DNA of 64,000 bases from Clostridium disporicum (GTDB lineage Bacteria; Bacillota; Clostridia; Clostridiales; Clostridiaceae): assembly GCF_001405015.1 (NCBI RefSeq), contig NZ_CYZX01000014.1, positions 1-64,000 of the forward strand, read 5' to 3'. This document shows positions 33,136 through 42,819 of the stretch, one piece after another (positions within the stretch are counted from its first letter, which is position 1; each line of letters starts with the position of its first letter). Below the pieces are notes generated by a model. The model saw only the letters and a list, made by a program, of their open reading frames with translations. It was not told the origin of the DNA and ran no database searches. The position numbers and the translations under genes were made by a program.

Positions 33136-35619
33136 ATGGGTGGTAAATTAAAAAGATTATTCTCTATGGCTATGTCTCTTACTTTGATGGTATCAGCAGT
33201 TGGATGTTCTGATGGTGGTACTAAAAAGTCAGAGATGGGAAGGTATGTTGAAGAGAGATATGAATCTCCAACAGATTCATATATTCAAAACATGACTAAA
33301 CTAGATGACGGTAGAATTGCAATGGTAGGCCAAACTTATGATACTGAAGTAAGATTATCCAGTTTTATTTCAGAGGATGGTGGACAAACTTGGAGTGAAA
33401 CTATTATAGATTTACCAAAACAAGATGGTATGGAAACTTCAATTATGAATTCTACTGTATTAAGTGACGGAAGAATACTTATAGGATATTACTTTATGGA
33501 ACCATGGGTAGAACCAGAAGTTGATGAAAATGGTAATATTGCTGAAGATGAAAGTACAGAAATACTAGATAAAGAAGAATGGAAAGAACCAGAATATAAA
33601 TATGCTATAGTAAATCAAGATGGAACTTTTCAAGAAATAGAAATAGAACAAGAAGAAGCAGAAGATGGAATGTGGTATGGACAACCACAATTTAAAGCAG
33701 CTTCAAATGGAGATATATTCTATTCAACTGGTAAGGGTGATTCAGTAGTTCAATTAGATGGAACTACTTTTGAAGTAAAAAATGAGTATTTCTTTGAAGA
33801 TTATTTTAATGATTATTCAATAGTAGGAGATTCGCTTATTATATATGGATTTTCAACTATAGTAGAATTTGATATTAATACTGGAGATGAAAAGGGTAAC
33901 TTAGAGGAGTTAGAAAAAGAAGTTTTAGGAGATACAGTTCAGTATTATCCAACATTTATAAACTCAGGAAGTAAAACTAAATTATATTACTATACTACAT
34001 TAGGTTTATATGAATATGATTTATCAGAAAAGAAGACTAAACAACTTATAGATGGAGCATTAAGTTCTTTTGGTGATACAGAAATGTATTTAATGTCTTT
34101 TGTTGAAAAGGATAATAATGAATTTTTAACTGTATTTAATGATTGGAGCAATGGAGGAACAGCTATTATTAATTTTGCATATGATGCCAATATTCCATCT
34201 GTTCCTGATAAACAATTAAGAGTATATTCATTGTTAGAAAATGATCAAGTGAGACAAGCTGTTTCTTCTTATGCAAAAGCGAATCCAGATACTTATGTTA
34301 AATATGAAATTGGTATGTCTTGGGGAGAAGAAGGAATTACTGAATCAGATGCACTTAAAACTTTAAATACTGAAATTGCGGCTGGAAATGGTCCAGATGT
34401 TATATTACTAGATGGGCTACCAGTAGAGTCTTATATAGAAAAAGGGCTTTTAGAAGATATAAGCGATGTTATATCAGAATATACAAATCAAGATTTATTA
34501 TTTAAAAACATAGCGGATGCGTATACTGTTGATGGAAAGATATATCAATTCCCAACTAAAGTTAAATTCCCAATGTTAGTTGGAAACAAAGATGTTATAG
34601 AATCAGTTTCAGATTTAGATTCATTTGTAGAATTAGCTAAAAAGTTAGGAAAAGAAAATCCTGATAAGAGAATATTTAATGATTACTATTCTCCTAAGAC
34701 TTTAGTTTATTCATTATATTATTTATATGGAAATGATTGGTTAAATAGCGATAAAACTATAAATGTTGATGCATTAAATAATTTCTTTGAAAAATCTAAG
34801 GAATTATATACTGTTGTTGATGAAAATATGAAGAGATATTATGAAAAGATGGAAGCGATATGGAATGATAAATTCCAAGGTGAACAAATTCCTGATAAAG
34901 AGGAAATTATTGAAGATGAAGACTTTGAAGAAGGCGATGGAGAAGATTTTGTAGACCCTAACGAAGGAATTTGGAGCGTATACGAAATTAATAATTACTT
35001 AATGCCTTCGGTTTATGCAGATTCATTATTAATGGATGGAAATAATGCTGGTTCATTAATTTATGGTGGATTAGATTCATCATGGGGATATCAATCTTTA
35101 ATTACTGCATTAATAAATAATAAAGATTTAGATTATAAGATGTTAACAAGAGGCGGTGAAAAAGTATTTATGCCTATTGATCTTTTAGGAGTAAATTCTA
35201 AAGCTAAAAATAAAGAGGAAGCAAAAGAATTTATTAAAGAATTATTTAATGAAAAATCTCAAACAAGATATTATGGACAAGGAATAACAGTAAATAAGGA
35301 AAGTTTGAAAAAAGAATTTGCAATAGACGAAGAGTGGCAACCAGAATTTGATGAGGAAACTCAACATTACTTTGGTGGAACAATGGGATGGCAAGATGAA
35401 GATGGAACTATGCATGAAGTCAAACAATACCTGCCAAATGAAGAAGATATTAATAGATTAATAGGTGAAATAGAAAGTTTAAATGTAGCTGGAACAGTTA
35501 ATAGAGTGTTATTGACTGAAGTAGCTAAACAATTTGAAGCATATGCTTTAGGAAATAGTAGTTTAGATGATGCTATTAATACAATAGTAGATAATTTAGA
35601 TTTATATTTGGCGGAGTAA
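33136..35619 (+). CDS. Lipoprotein: BNR/propeller-like N-domain fused to a type 1 solute-binding domain
   Basis: About 827 residues, starting at ATG 33136; ATG 33124 overlaps the GGAGG site. The signal peptide ends in the lipobox VSAVGC, so it is anchored on the outer face of the membrane. Residues about 30-330 look like a beta-propeller, with an Asp-box (SEDGGQTWSE) and repeated short strands. From about 365 on it resembles sugar-type binding proteins (LNTEIAAGNGPDVILLDGLPVESYIEKGLLEDIS; TYGGLDSSWGYQ-like late motifs). It heads an operon with two permeases. The ligand is unknown; the propeller fusion is uncommon and could bind a glycan or partner protein. Confidence 0.8.
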   Translation: MGGKLKRLFSMAMSLTLMVSAVGCSDGGTKKSEMGRYVEERYESPTDSYIQNMTKLDDGRIAMVGQTYDTEVRLSSFISEDGGQTWSETIIDLPKQDGMETSIMNSTVLSDGRILIGYYFMEPWVEPEVDENGNIAEDESTEILDKEEWKEPEYKYAIVNQDGTFQEIEIEQEEAEDGMWYGQPQFKAASNGDIFYSTGKGDSVVQLDGTTFEVKNEYFFEDYFNDYSIVGDSLIIYGFSTIVEFDINTGDEKGNLEELEKEVLGDTVQYYPTFINSGSKTKLYYYTTLGLYEYDLSEKKTKQLIDGALSSFGDTEMYLMSFVEKDNNEFLTVFNDWSNGGTAIINFAYDANIPSVPDKQLRVYSLLENDQVRQAVSSYAKANPDTYVKYEIGMSWGEEGITESDALKTLNTEIAAGNGPDVILLDGLPVESYIEKGLLEDISDVISEYTNQDLLFKNIADAYTVDGKIYQFPTKVKFPMLVGNKDVIESVSDLDSFVELAKKLGKENPDKRIFNDYYSPKTLVYSLYYLYGNDWLNSDKTINVDALNNFFEKSKELYTVVDENMKRYYEKMEAIWNDKFQGEQIPDKEEIIEDEDFEEGDGEDFVDPNEGIWSVYEINNYLMPSVYADSLLMDGNNAGSLIYGGLDSSWGYQSLITALINNKDLDYKMLTRGGEKVFMPIDLLGVNSKAKNKEEAKEFIKELFNEKSQTRYYGQGITVNKESLKKEFAIDEEWQPEFDEETQHYFGGTMGWQDEDGTMHEVKQYLPNEEDINRLIGEIESLNVAGTVNRVLLTEVAKQFEAYALGNSSLDDAINTIVDNLDLYLAE

Positions 35620-35620
35620 T

Positions 35621-36478
35621 ATGGAAAAGGTAAAAAGAAAGAAAAAGATAAATAAAGCACCATTATATTTTATTTTACCAAGTCTAATAGGGGTAGCAGT
35701 GTTTACACTGCTTCCTTTCTTAGATGTGTTTATTAGATCTTTTCAAAGTGCAATTTCAAGAGAATTTTCAGGGTTAGAAAATTATTATGATATATTTTCA
35801 AATGCGGCTTTTAAATTAGCATCGCAAAATACAATAAAGTTTGTGCTAGTATGTATACCATTATTGCTAGCAATATCTTTAGCCATAGCAGTATTCTTAA
35901 ATAGATTTGTACAAGCTTCTCAAATTTTAAGAACTGCTTTTTTAATACCTATGGCTGTACCAATAGCATCTGTAGTACTTATATGGAATATAGTTTTCCA
36001 TGAACAAGGAGTATTAAGTGGAGTATTAAATAATTTTAATATTGTAGGGCAAGATTGGATGAATACTGGATATGCTTTTTGGGTACTCGTATTTAGTTAT
36101 ATATGGAAAAATCTTGGATATACAATAATACTATGGTTAGCAGGTTTAAATGCTATATCAAAAGAGATTTATGAATCAGCTAAAGTTGATGGAGCAGGAG
36201 AATTAAAATGTTTCACTAAAATAACATTACCTTGCTTAAAACCTACATTATATACAATAGCTGTTTTATCTTTACTTAACTCTTTTAAAGTATTTAGAGA
36301 GGCTTATTTAGTAGCTGGAGATTATCCAGATAAGAGTATGTATTTATTACAACATTTATTTAATAACTGGTTTAGAGAGATGTCATTTGGAAAGATGGCT
36401 GCAGCCTCTGTAGTAATGGCAGTAATAATCTTTGGATTAATTATGCTTTTACAGAGGGCATGGGAAAATCAAGATTAG
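35621..36478 (+). CDS. ABC importer permease, MalF/UgpA type
   Basis: A 285-residue CUT1-type permease with six membrane helices. The cytoplasmic EAA loop is EIYESAKVDGAGELKCFTKI, the contact site for an ABC ATPase. The ATG is 2 nt after the lipoprotein stop codon, with its GGAG site inside the upstream gene, so it is coupled. It pairs with the next gene. No ATPase gene is present in the operon, so a shared MsmK-like ATPase elsewhere would be needed. Confidence 0.9.
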   Translation: MEKVKRKKKINKAPLYFILPSLIGVAVFTLLPFLDVFIRSFQSAISREFSGLENYYDIFSNAAFKLASQNTIKFVLVCIPLLLAISLAIAVFLNRFVQASQILRTAFLIPMAVPIASVVLIWNIVFHEQGVLSGVLNNFNIVGQDWMNTGYAFWVLVFSYIWKNLGYTIILWLAGLNAISKEIYESAKVDGAGELKCFTKITLPCLKPTLYTIAVLSLLNSFKVFREAYLVAGDYPDKSMYLLQHLFNNWFREMSFGKMAAASVVMAVIIFGLIMLLQRAWENQD

Positions 36479-36494
36479 AGAGGAGATTGCTAAA

Positions 36495-37334
36495 ATGAAA
36501 AGAAAAATTATATTTCTTATATTAGTTATATTATCTTTATTTATGTGTTTTCCAGTTATCTTTTTAATAGCAGGGTCTTTCATGGGGAAAGCAGAGTTAA
36601 CAGGACACCTTGCTCCAGTGCTGGGCAAGGGAAAAGACTTTGTTAGTTGGGGGTTATTACCGAAATATCCAACTATAAGGTCTTATGTTGAGCTATTATT
36701 AGATACACCACAATTTTTCGTGATGTTCTGGAATTCAGTAAAGATAGTGTTTTTATCAATTGCTGGACAACTTATTGTAGGAATAGCGGCAGCTTGGGGA
36801 TTTGCAAGATACAACTTTAGATTTAAGAAAATATTATTTACTTTATACATAGTAGTAATGTTAATGCCATTTCAAGTTACTATGCTATCAAGTTACTTAG
36901 TTTTAGATTCTTTTAAATTATTAGATACACACTGGAGTATTATATTACCTGCTATTTTTTCAACGTTCTCAGTTTTTATAATGTATAGATTTTTCTGTAA
37001 TATACCTGAGGCTATTATTGAGTCAGCGAGAATAGATGGGGCAAGTGAATTAAAGATATTTTTTAAAATAGGAATTCCGTTAGGTATGCCAGGAATAATG
37101 TCGGCAGTAATCTTACAGTTCTTAGAGCTTTGGAATTTAATAGAACAACCATTAACATTCTTAAAAGATAAGAGTTTATGGCCGTTATCAATTTATCTGC
37201 CTAATATAACATTAGAAAATGCAGATATAGCATTTACGGCATCAGCTGTTACATTAATAGCAGCTATAATAGTATTCTTTGCAGGTCAAAGTTATTTAGA
37301 GCAAGGTATTGCAGCATCAGCAGTAAAGGAATGA
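36495..37334 (+). CDS. ABC importer permease, MalG/UgpE type
   Basis: A 279-residue partner permease with six membrane helices and the EAA loop AIIESARIDGASELKIFFKI. The N-terminal loop has the usual FLIAGSFM segment of this family. AGGAGA precedes the start. With the preceding gene it forms the membrane channel of the importer. Confidence 0.9.
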   Translation: MKRKIIFLILVILSLFMCFPVIFLIAGSFMGKAELTGHLAPVLGKGKDFVSWGLLPKYPTIRSYVELLLDTPQFFVMFWNSVKIVFLSIAGQLIVGIAAAWGFARYNFRFKKILFTLYIVVMLMPFQVTMLSSYLVLDSFKLLDTHWSIILPAIFSTFSVFIMYRFFCNIPEAIIESARIDGASELKIFFKIGIPLGMPGIMSAVILQFLELWNLIEQPLTFLKDKSLWPLSIYLPNITLENADIAFTASAVTLIAAIIVFFAGQSYLEQGIAASAVKE

Positions 37335-37340
37335 TGAGTT

Positions 37341-38675
37341 ATGAGTATGAAACAAAAAATAAAGAAGATTATAAATTTCGAATATGTTAAAAAAGGAAAA
37401 GATACGCTACAGAAGAAAGCAGTTAAGTACTTAGGTGCATTTTTATTAATTATGATAGGATGTACTATGTTATCAAGATTTGCAGATTCTTTAACAATTC
37501 CTGTTATCAAAACAGAAAAGCCAAAGGTAAAAACAATGGTTGATGAAGTTAAGGCTTCTGGAAGAGTAGTTAAAAATAGAGAAGAAAAAATATCTACAAT
37601 TGAAGGATTAAAAATAGAATATGTAAATGTAAGTGTTGGAGCGTTAATTAAAGCAGGTGATGTTTTAGTTGAATTGGATACTGAAGATTTACAAAAAAAG
37701 ATAGATGATATAAACGAAAATATTTCTAGAGATGAAAAAACTTTAGCTAGAGCTAAGGAAGATTACAATAGAGCTATAGCTTCTAAAAATAGTAATGTAG
37801 CAAAGGCTTTAGAAGAGATGAATAAAGCAAAGAAAGAATTAGATGAATACAGACAACTTCCAGAGGCATCAGGAGATGGAGTTAATGAAGAAGAACCAGT
37901 AAAAGATCCTGCAGTAGAAGAGAGTTTAAAGGCTGATTATGAAAGCAAGAAGGCAATGTATTCATCAGCAGTAGAAGATGCTAATGATACATTAGATTTA
38001 GATCGTAACCTACAAGATGTTAAGGATTCATTAAAATTAGATGATTATTACGCAGAATTAGAAAAAATACAACCACTACTAGATGCTAATGGAAAAGTAA
38101 CATCTCCAAAAGAAGGAATTGTTACAAGTGTATTTGCTCAAAATGGTGGAGTTACATCTGATGCTATAATCTCAATAGCAGATAAAGAAAGTGGATATAA
38201 GTTTGTTGGACAAATCGAATCTAGCAAGAGAACTTTAGTAAAACAAGGACAAACTGTAGCTCTTAAATTAAATAGTGGAAATTATGTTGAAAATCTAACA
38301 ATAGAAGCAATTTCAAAGAGTGAGGAAAGTCCAGATTATTTAAATGTAACAGTTGTTTTACCGGCAGGTACAGGTGAAATAGATGATATGGGAGAAATAA
38401 TCATTTCAAGTCAATCTAAAAAGTACTCTACATGTGTTCCTTTAGCAGCATTAAGACAAGGAGATAATAATAGTTATTATGTCTTAGCTGTAAGTGAAAA
38501 AGAAACAGTACTTGGTACTGAAAAGATAGCAAAAAAGTATGAAGTTCAAATTGAAAAGAAAGATAACGAATTTGCAGCTTTAAAAGAAGGTACATTCTCA
38601 AGAGGAGAACAAGTAATAATAAGTAGTAATAAAACTGTTGAAGATGGCGATAGAGTTCGCCTGGAGACTGAATGA
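37341..38675 (+). CDS. MacA/HlyD-like membrane-fusion adaptor
   Basis: A 444-residue protein with one N-terminal membrane helix (about 28-46). A lipoyl half-motif (IEYVNVSVGALIKAGDVLVELDTEDL) is split by a coiled coil (about 110-235) from the second half (VTSPKEGIVTSVFAQNGGV), followed by beta-barrel domains with GQIESSKRTLVKQGQTV and a RGEQVIISSNKTVEDGDRVRL end. This is the adaptor architecture of exporters, unusual in an importer operon. Transcribed and spaced tightly with the permeases. Confidence 0.85.
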   Translation: MSMKQKIKKIINFEYVKKGKDTLQKKAVKYLGAFLLIMIGCTMLSRFADSLTIPVIKTEKPKVKTMVDEVKASGRVVKNREEKISTIEGLKIEYVNVSVGALIKAGDVLVELDTEDLQKKIDDINENISRDEKTLARAKEDYNRAIASKNSNVAKALEEMNKAKKELDEYRQLPEASGDGVNEEEPVKDPAVEESLKADYESKKAMYSSAVEDANDTLDLDRNLQDVKDSLKLDDYYAELEKIQPLLDANGKVTSPKEGIVTSVFAQNGGVTSDAIISIADKESGYKFVGQIESSKRTLVKQGQTVALKLNSGNYVENLTIEAISKSEESPDYLNVTVVLPAGTGEIDDMGEIIISSQSKKYSTCVPLAALRQGDNNSYYVLAVSEKETVLGTEKIAKKYEVQIEKKDNEFAALKEGTFSRGEQVIISSNKTVEDGDRVRLETE

Positions 38676-39892
38676 TAAGGCAAGTAAAGCATATAATTAA
38701 GGTAATCCTTATTTTTGCTTTAGTTATGTGCTGGGGAATTACTTTAGGATATGCAAATAATATTGAAAGAGATAATGATACAATAAACTTTTATTTTGAA
38801 AATGGAAATATTAATGCAGATATAGTAAAAAATATTGAAGAAAGTAAAAGTGATATATCTGTAGTTGGTTGGACTGAAAAATCATTACAATCAGCTACTA
38901 ATACAGACTTGAATAGAACTGCAAGTGATCTTAAGGTATTAGCTATAAGGGGAAACTCGTCCTTATTATTTGATGGAGCACTATTATTTCAAGATGATAA
39001 AGATGGTTGTTTAATAGATACCGAAACATCTTATAAACTTTTTGGAAGTACACATTCTATTGGTAAGGAAATAACTTATGGAGAGAGACAATTAATAGTA
39101 AGAGGTATTCATGATAGTACAAAATCTAATATTATTGTTCAATTATTGGATGATGATAGAGATGTTTTAGATGGGTTAACTATTGATGGAACTGATATGA
39201 CATTAAATAAAATAGAAGAATTTAAGACGCAGTTTGGAATTCAAGAGATGGCAATAAGTGGTGGTATATATCATAATTTTGCGAAGGTATTTGCAATGGT
39301 ATTTCCTATAATAGCTTTAGTTTTAATATTAATTAAAATTATAACACATTTTTTCAAGGCTAAGAGAAAACCGGTGTTAAAGATAATATATATTTCCATG
39401 GCAATAATAAGTATATTTATATTCTTTAAAGTTACAAAATTAAATATCTCTATTCCACTGGATATGATTCCTAACAAATGGTCAGATTTTGATTTTTGGA
39501 GTAAGATGTGGAAAGAAAATATAGAAAAATTACAATATGTACTTTATATGAAGAAATACGGTATAGATATCTATAATATAGAAAATTTAATTATGAGTGT
39601 ATTATATTCAATTTTAACAATAATATTATTTGTAATAAATTTAAATGTTAATAAGATAAAAGATATAAAAGAATTAATATATATAGTATCAGTAAGTGTA
39701 ATATGCACATTTATAGCAGTTCTTACTATATGGTCAAAGTTTAGTTTCGATGTTAATATAGTAATGCTTTGGTTATTATATCCATTATATATCTGTGGAG
39801 ATTACTTTATGAGAATACATGAAAAATATTTTATATATAAAGAAAGTAAATTAATAGAAGATATAAGAATAAAGGAAACTGTTACTAATTAA
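38672..39892 (+). CDS. MacB-like periplasmic-core membrane protein without ATPase
   Basis: 406 residues. One N-terminal helix (about 8-27) is followed by an external domain whose end (SYKLFGSTHSIGKEITYG..LIVRGI) matches the MacB periplasmic core. Then come about six membrane helices (from about 208) with charged loops, not the three-helix FtsX pattern. There is no nucleotide-binding domain. ATG overlaps the adaptor stop (ATGA), so the two are made together. It may be an accessory partner of the adaptor in a MacAB-like assembly. Confidence 0.62.
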   Translation: MIRQVKHIIKVILIFALVMCWGITLGYANNIERDNDTINFYFENGNINADIVKNIEESKSDISVVGWTEKSLQSATNTDLNRTASDLKVLAIRGNSSLLFDGALLFQDDKDGCLIDTETSYKLFGSTHSIGKEITYGERQLIVRGIHDSTKSNIIVQLLDDDRDVLDGLTIDGTDMTLNKIEEFKTQFGIQEMAISGGIYHNFAKVFAMVFPIIALVLILIKIITHFFKAKRKPVLKIIYISMAIISIFIFFKVTKLNISIPLDMIPNKWSDFDFWSKMWKENIEKLQYVLYMKKYGIDIYNIENLIMSVLYSILTIILFVINLNVNKIKDIKELIYIVSVSVICTFIAVLTIWSKFSFDVNIVMLWLLYPLYICGDYFMRIHEKYFIYKESKLIEDIRIKETVTN

Positions 39893-39913
39893 ATATATTT
39901 ATTAAAATGCTAA

Positions 39914-39966
39914 TAATGACAAGTAGTAAATTGACCACAGTTCAATCTAACCTTGTCATTAGTTAT
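39914..39966 (+). terminator. Terminator of the lipoprotein/permease/adaptor operon
   Basis: TAATGACAAG (39914-39923) pairs with CTTGTCATTA (39952-39961), with a smaller inner ATTGA/TTCAAT hairpin, then a T-rich tail. Confidence 0.72.
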
Positions 39967-40108
39967 TTTAGAATTTAAATTCTATAAAGATAACTTTATA
40001 AGTATAATTATAAAAATGTATTTTATTATAGAGTTATATTTGAATATATTTTTTTACTAAGATAAAATTATATAAAGAATATTTAGTATATAACAAAAGG
40101 AGAAAAAG

Positions 40109-40357
40109 ATGAGAGATATAACTAATTCTAAAGGTAAAATATTTAGACATTTTAAGGGAGACTTATATTTAGTTGAAGACTTTGTGAAACATTCAGAAAC
40201 TCAAGAAACGATGGTTCTTTATAGAGCTCTTTATGGAGAATGTGGTTTATTTGTAAGACCTTATGGTATGTTTGTAGAAGAAGTACCCGAAGGTAAGGTA
40301 AACCCAACAGGACAAAAATATAGATTTGAAGAATTTAATGTTAAAAGTGTTAAGTAA
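40109..40357 (+). CDS. DUF1653-family small protein
   Basis: An 82-residue protein matching DUF1653 throughout: FRHFKGDLYLVEDFVKHSETQETMVLYRALYGECGLFVRPYGMFVEEV. The family is common in Firmicutes and of unknown function; the fold is a small beta-barrel. Good AAGGAG site. It stands alone before a hairpin and the popT gene. Confidence 0.85.
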   Translation: MRDITNSKGKIFRHFKGDLYLVEDFVKHSETQETMVLYRALYGECGLFVRPYGMFVEEVPEGKVNPTGQKYRFEEFNVKSVK

Positions 40358-40468
40358 AATAAATGTAAATTAGGCTTCTAGTACTTTGTAATTAGGATTA
40401 ATGAAGAAATAAATACAAATCTAAAAAGATTTGAGTTATGTAAGACTAATGATTTAATTTTATAGAAG

Positions 40469-40506
40469 TGGATATATTTTAATAAAAGATATATCCATTA
40501 TTTTTA
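40469..40506 (+). terminator. Hairpin between DUF1653 and popT
   Basis: TGGATATAT (40469-40477) pairs with ATATATCCA (40489-40497), followed by TTATTTTTAT. It ends the DUF1653 transcript, or acts as a leader hairpin 25 nt before the popT start. Confidence 0.6.
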
Positions 40507-40530
40507 TATAGCAAATTAGGAGAGAAGAAT

Positions 40531-41337
40531 ATGAATTGGATAATTAATTTTTTTAAAGGGATTGCTATAAGCGTAGCTACAATGGTTCCAGGAGTTAGTG
40601 GAGGAACAATGGCTATAATATTAAATGTATATGATGATTTAATTCATGCAGTAGGTTCGTTTTTTGAGGACTGGAGAAAACATAGTAAGTTAATATTTCA
40701 ACTAGCTTTAGGTGGAATTGTAGGAGTACTAGCTTTTAGTAGGATAATTGATAAAGCTTTAGATAAGTTTCCAACCTTAATGGCTTTTTTCTTTATTGGA
40801 GTAATCCTTGGAGGAATACCAACTCTATATAGAAAAGCAATATCTATAGAAAAGAGTAATTTCAATTATATATTTTTAATTGTTGGTTTTGTTTTAGCCT
40901 TGTTTTTATCGGGTAATAATGAAGTTGCTAGCATAGCGATAGAAAGCACAGGAATATTTAATATTGGTCTATTAGTTTTGGCAGGTATAATAATTGCAGT
41001 AGCACTTATATTACCAGGAATTAGTGGGTCTTTTATATTATTAATTTTAGGATTATATGATGTAACTTTAGATGCAATTAATACATTTAATATTAAATTT
41101 TTAATTCCTGTTGGAATAGGAGTGTTAATAGGAGTTGTATTAACTACAAAGATTATTGAAAAATTAATAAAAAAATATCCAGGAAAAACTTATATGATGA
41201 TATTAGGTTTTGTTGTAGGGTCAATAATAGCTATATATCCTAGTGAAGCGACTAATACTAATATTATATATTCAATATTGGCATTAATAATTGGATTTAT
41301 TATTATTTATTTTATTTCTAAAAAAGATAAAGAGTAG
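40531..41337 (+). CDS. popT: DUF368 undecaprenyl-phosphate translocase
   Basis: A 268-residue, eight-to-ten-helix membrane protein with the DUF368 signatures ATMVPGVSGGTMAIILNVYDDLI and LILPGISGSFILLILGLYD (two related PGxSG elements). DUF368 proteins (PopT) recycle undecaprenyl phosphate from the outer to the inner face of the membrane for cell-wall synthesis. The paired motifs suggest an internal repeat. Single gene, AGGAG site, ends at a strong terminator. Confidence 0.88.
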   Translation: MNWIINFFKGIAISVATMVPGVSGGTMAIILNVYDDLIHAVGSFFEDWRKHSKLIFQLALGGIVGVLAFSRIIDKALDKFPTLMAFFFIGVILGGIPTLYRKAISIEKSNFNYIFLIVGFVLALFLSGNNEVASIAIESTGIFNIGLLVLAGIIIAVALILPGISGSFILLILGLYDVTLDAINTFNIKFLIPVGIGVLIGVVLTTKIIEKLIKKYPGKTYMMILGFVVGSIIAIYPSEATNTNIIYSILALIIGFIIIYFISKKDKE

Positions 41338-41392
41338 TTAAGTTAAGATAAAATAAATTTAGCCATAAAAATTTCATCTTTAATAAATATTG

Positions 41393-41430
41393 AAAAGCCT
41401 TCGGCAAATATTAATGCCGAAGGCTTTTAC
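41393..41430. terminator. Bidirectional terminator between popT and the MATE gene
   Basis: AAAAGCCTTCGGCA (41393-41406) is exactly complementary to 41415-41428, with an 8-nt loop and T/A runs on both sides. Confidence 0.92.
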
Positions 41431-42819
41431 TTAATTAATAACTACATCTAAAGTAGCTTGTGAATTCTCTTCAATAGTAAGTTTATTTAATGATTTAAAT
41501 TCTTTAGCTATTAATATTATTGTAATAACTACAGATAATAGGTCAGCACAAGCACCAGCAGCCCATACTCCATCTAATCCCATGAATTTAGGTAATATTA
41601 GTGTGAATGGAATTAAAAGAATAACTTGTCTTAATAAACTTACAAACATAGACATTTTAGCCTTACCAACAGATTGATAGTAACTTGTTGCTACTATATT
41701 AATTCCTACGATAGGCATCATAAGTAAATAAATTCTTAAGCCTTTAACAGCTAGTCCAGTAAGTTCAGCATCATTATTAAATATACTTATTGCAAGTTGA
41801 GGGAATAATTGAATTAATATTCCTCCAATAGAACAAATTATTGTTGCAGCTATAGTAGCATATATAAATGTTTTTTTAGCTCTCTCGAATTTTCTTGCTC
41901 CGTAATTAAAACCTATTATCGGTTGGCAACCTTGATTTATACCGAATATAGGCATCATAAATACCATGTTTAAAGAACTAATAACTGTCATTGCACCGAT
42001 AGCTAAGTCATTTCCATAAGTTTTTAGAGCATTATTTGCTACAACTTGTACTAAGCTGTTTGCTATTTGAGTAGCGAAAGGAGCGATTCCTATAGCAAAT
42101 GTCATCATAATCAAACTTTTTTGAAGTTTAAGGTTTGGTATTTTTAACTTTAAATTAGATTTACCTTTTGTGTAATAATATAAAATAATAAAGAATGTAA
42201 GTGCTTGTGAAATAACAGTTGCAAAAGCAGCACCTTTGATTCCCATATTGAACATAAATACAAAAACATAATCTAACACAACGTTAGTAAGACATCCAAC
42301 AATCATAGTGAATGATGCCATTTTAGGATTACCATCAGCTCTTACTGTACTATTTAGAGCGAAAGAAAGAATATTAAAAGTAGAGCCAACTAAAATTACT
42401 GTTATATATTCTTTAGCATAGAATAAAGTATTGCTACTTGCACCAAATATATTTAATATAGGATTTATAAAGATAAGTCCTATGGCAGTTATTGCAATAC
42501 CAACTATTAAACTTAAAGTAACTGCACTACCAATTAACTTTTCAGCAACATCTTTTTTCCCACGCCCAAGATTTAAAGATATATTAGCTGTTGATCCTAT
42601 ACCAATAAGCATACCAAATGCTAAAAGAATTGACATAATAGGCATTGTAATACCTACACCAGTTAAAGCTAAAGAACCAACTTCAGGAATTCGTCCAATA
42701 AACATCCTATCAACGATATTATATAAAGCATTTACTAGCATTCCTATAATTGCAGGAATAGAATATTTTAGAAGTAACTTTCCAATAGATTCTTCTGCTA
42801 AATATTTTTGATTACTCAT
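41431..42819 (-). CDS. MATE-family multidrug exporter (MarR-linked)
   Basis: A 462-residue protein with twelve membrane helices, in two six-helix halves (IPAIIGMLVNALYNIVDRMFIG at the start; FGINQGCQPIIGFNYGARKFERA in the second half, the NorM/DinF-type MATE signature). It exports cationic drugs or metabolites using a Na+ or H+ gradient. Its start overlaps the upstream marR stop by 4 bp, so it is a coupled marR-exporter operon controlled by a palindromic operator upstream of marR. Confidence 0.92.
   Translation of the reverse strand: MSNQKYLAEESIGKLLLKYSIPAIIGMLVNALYNIVDRMFIGRIPEVGSLALTGVGITMPIMSILLAFGMLIGIGSTANISLNLGRGKKDVAEKLIGSAVTLSLIVGIAITAIGLIFINPILNIFGASSNTLFYAKEYITVILVGSTFNILSFALNSTVRADGNPKMASFTMIVGCLTNVVLDYVFVFMFNMGIKGAAFATVISQALTFFIILYYYTKGKSNLKLKIPNLKLQKSLIMMTFAIGIAPFATQIANSLVQVVANNALKTYGNDLAIGAMTVISSLNMVFMMPIFGINQGCQPIIGFNYGARKFERAKKTFIYATIAATIICSIGGILIQLFPQLAISIFNNDAELTGLAVKGLRIYLLMMPIVGINIVATSYYQSVGKAKMSMFVSLLRQVILLIPFTLILPKFMGLDGVWAAGACADLLSVVITIILIAKEFKSLNKLTIEENSQATLDVVIN

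Noticed and set aside
42431..42811. Plus-strand frame of 126 codons inside the MATE gene
   Set aside because: Antisense shadow of a clear membrane-protein gene, Ile/Pro-rich as such shadows are, with no ribosome binding site.
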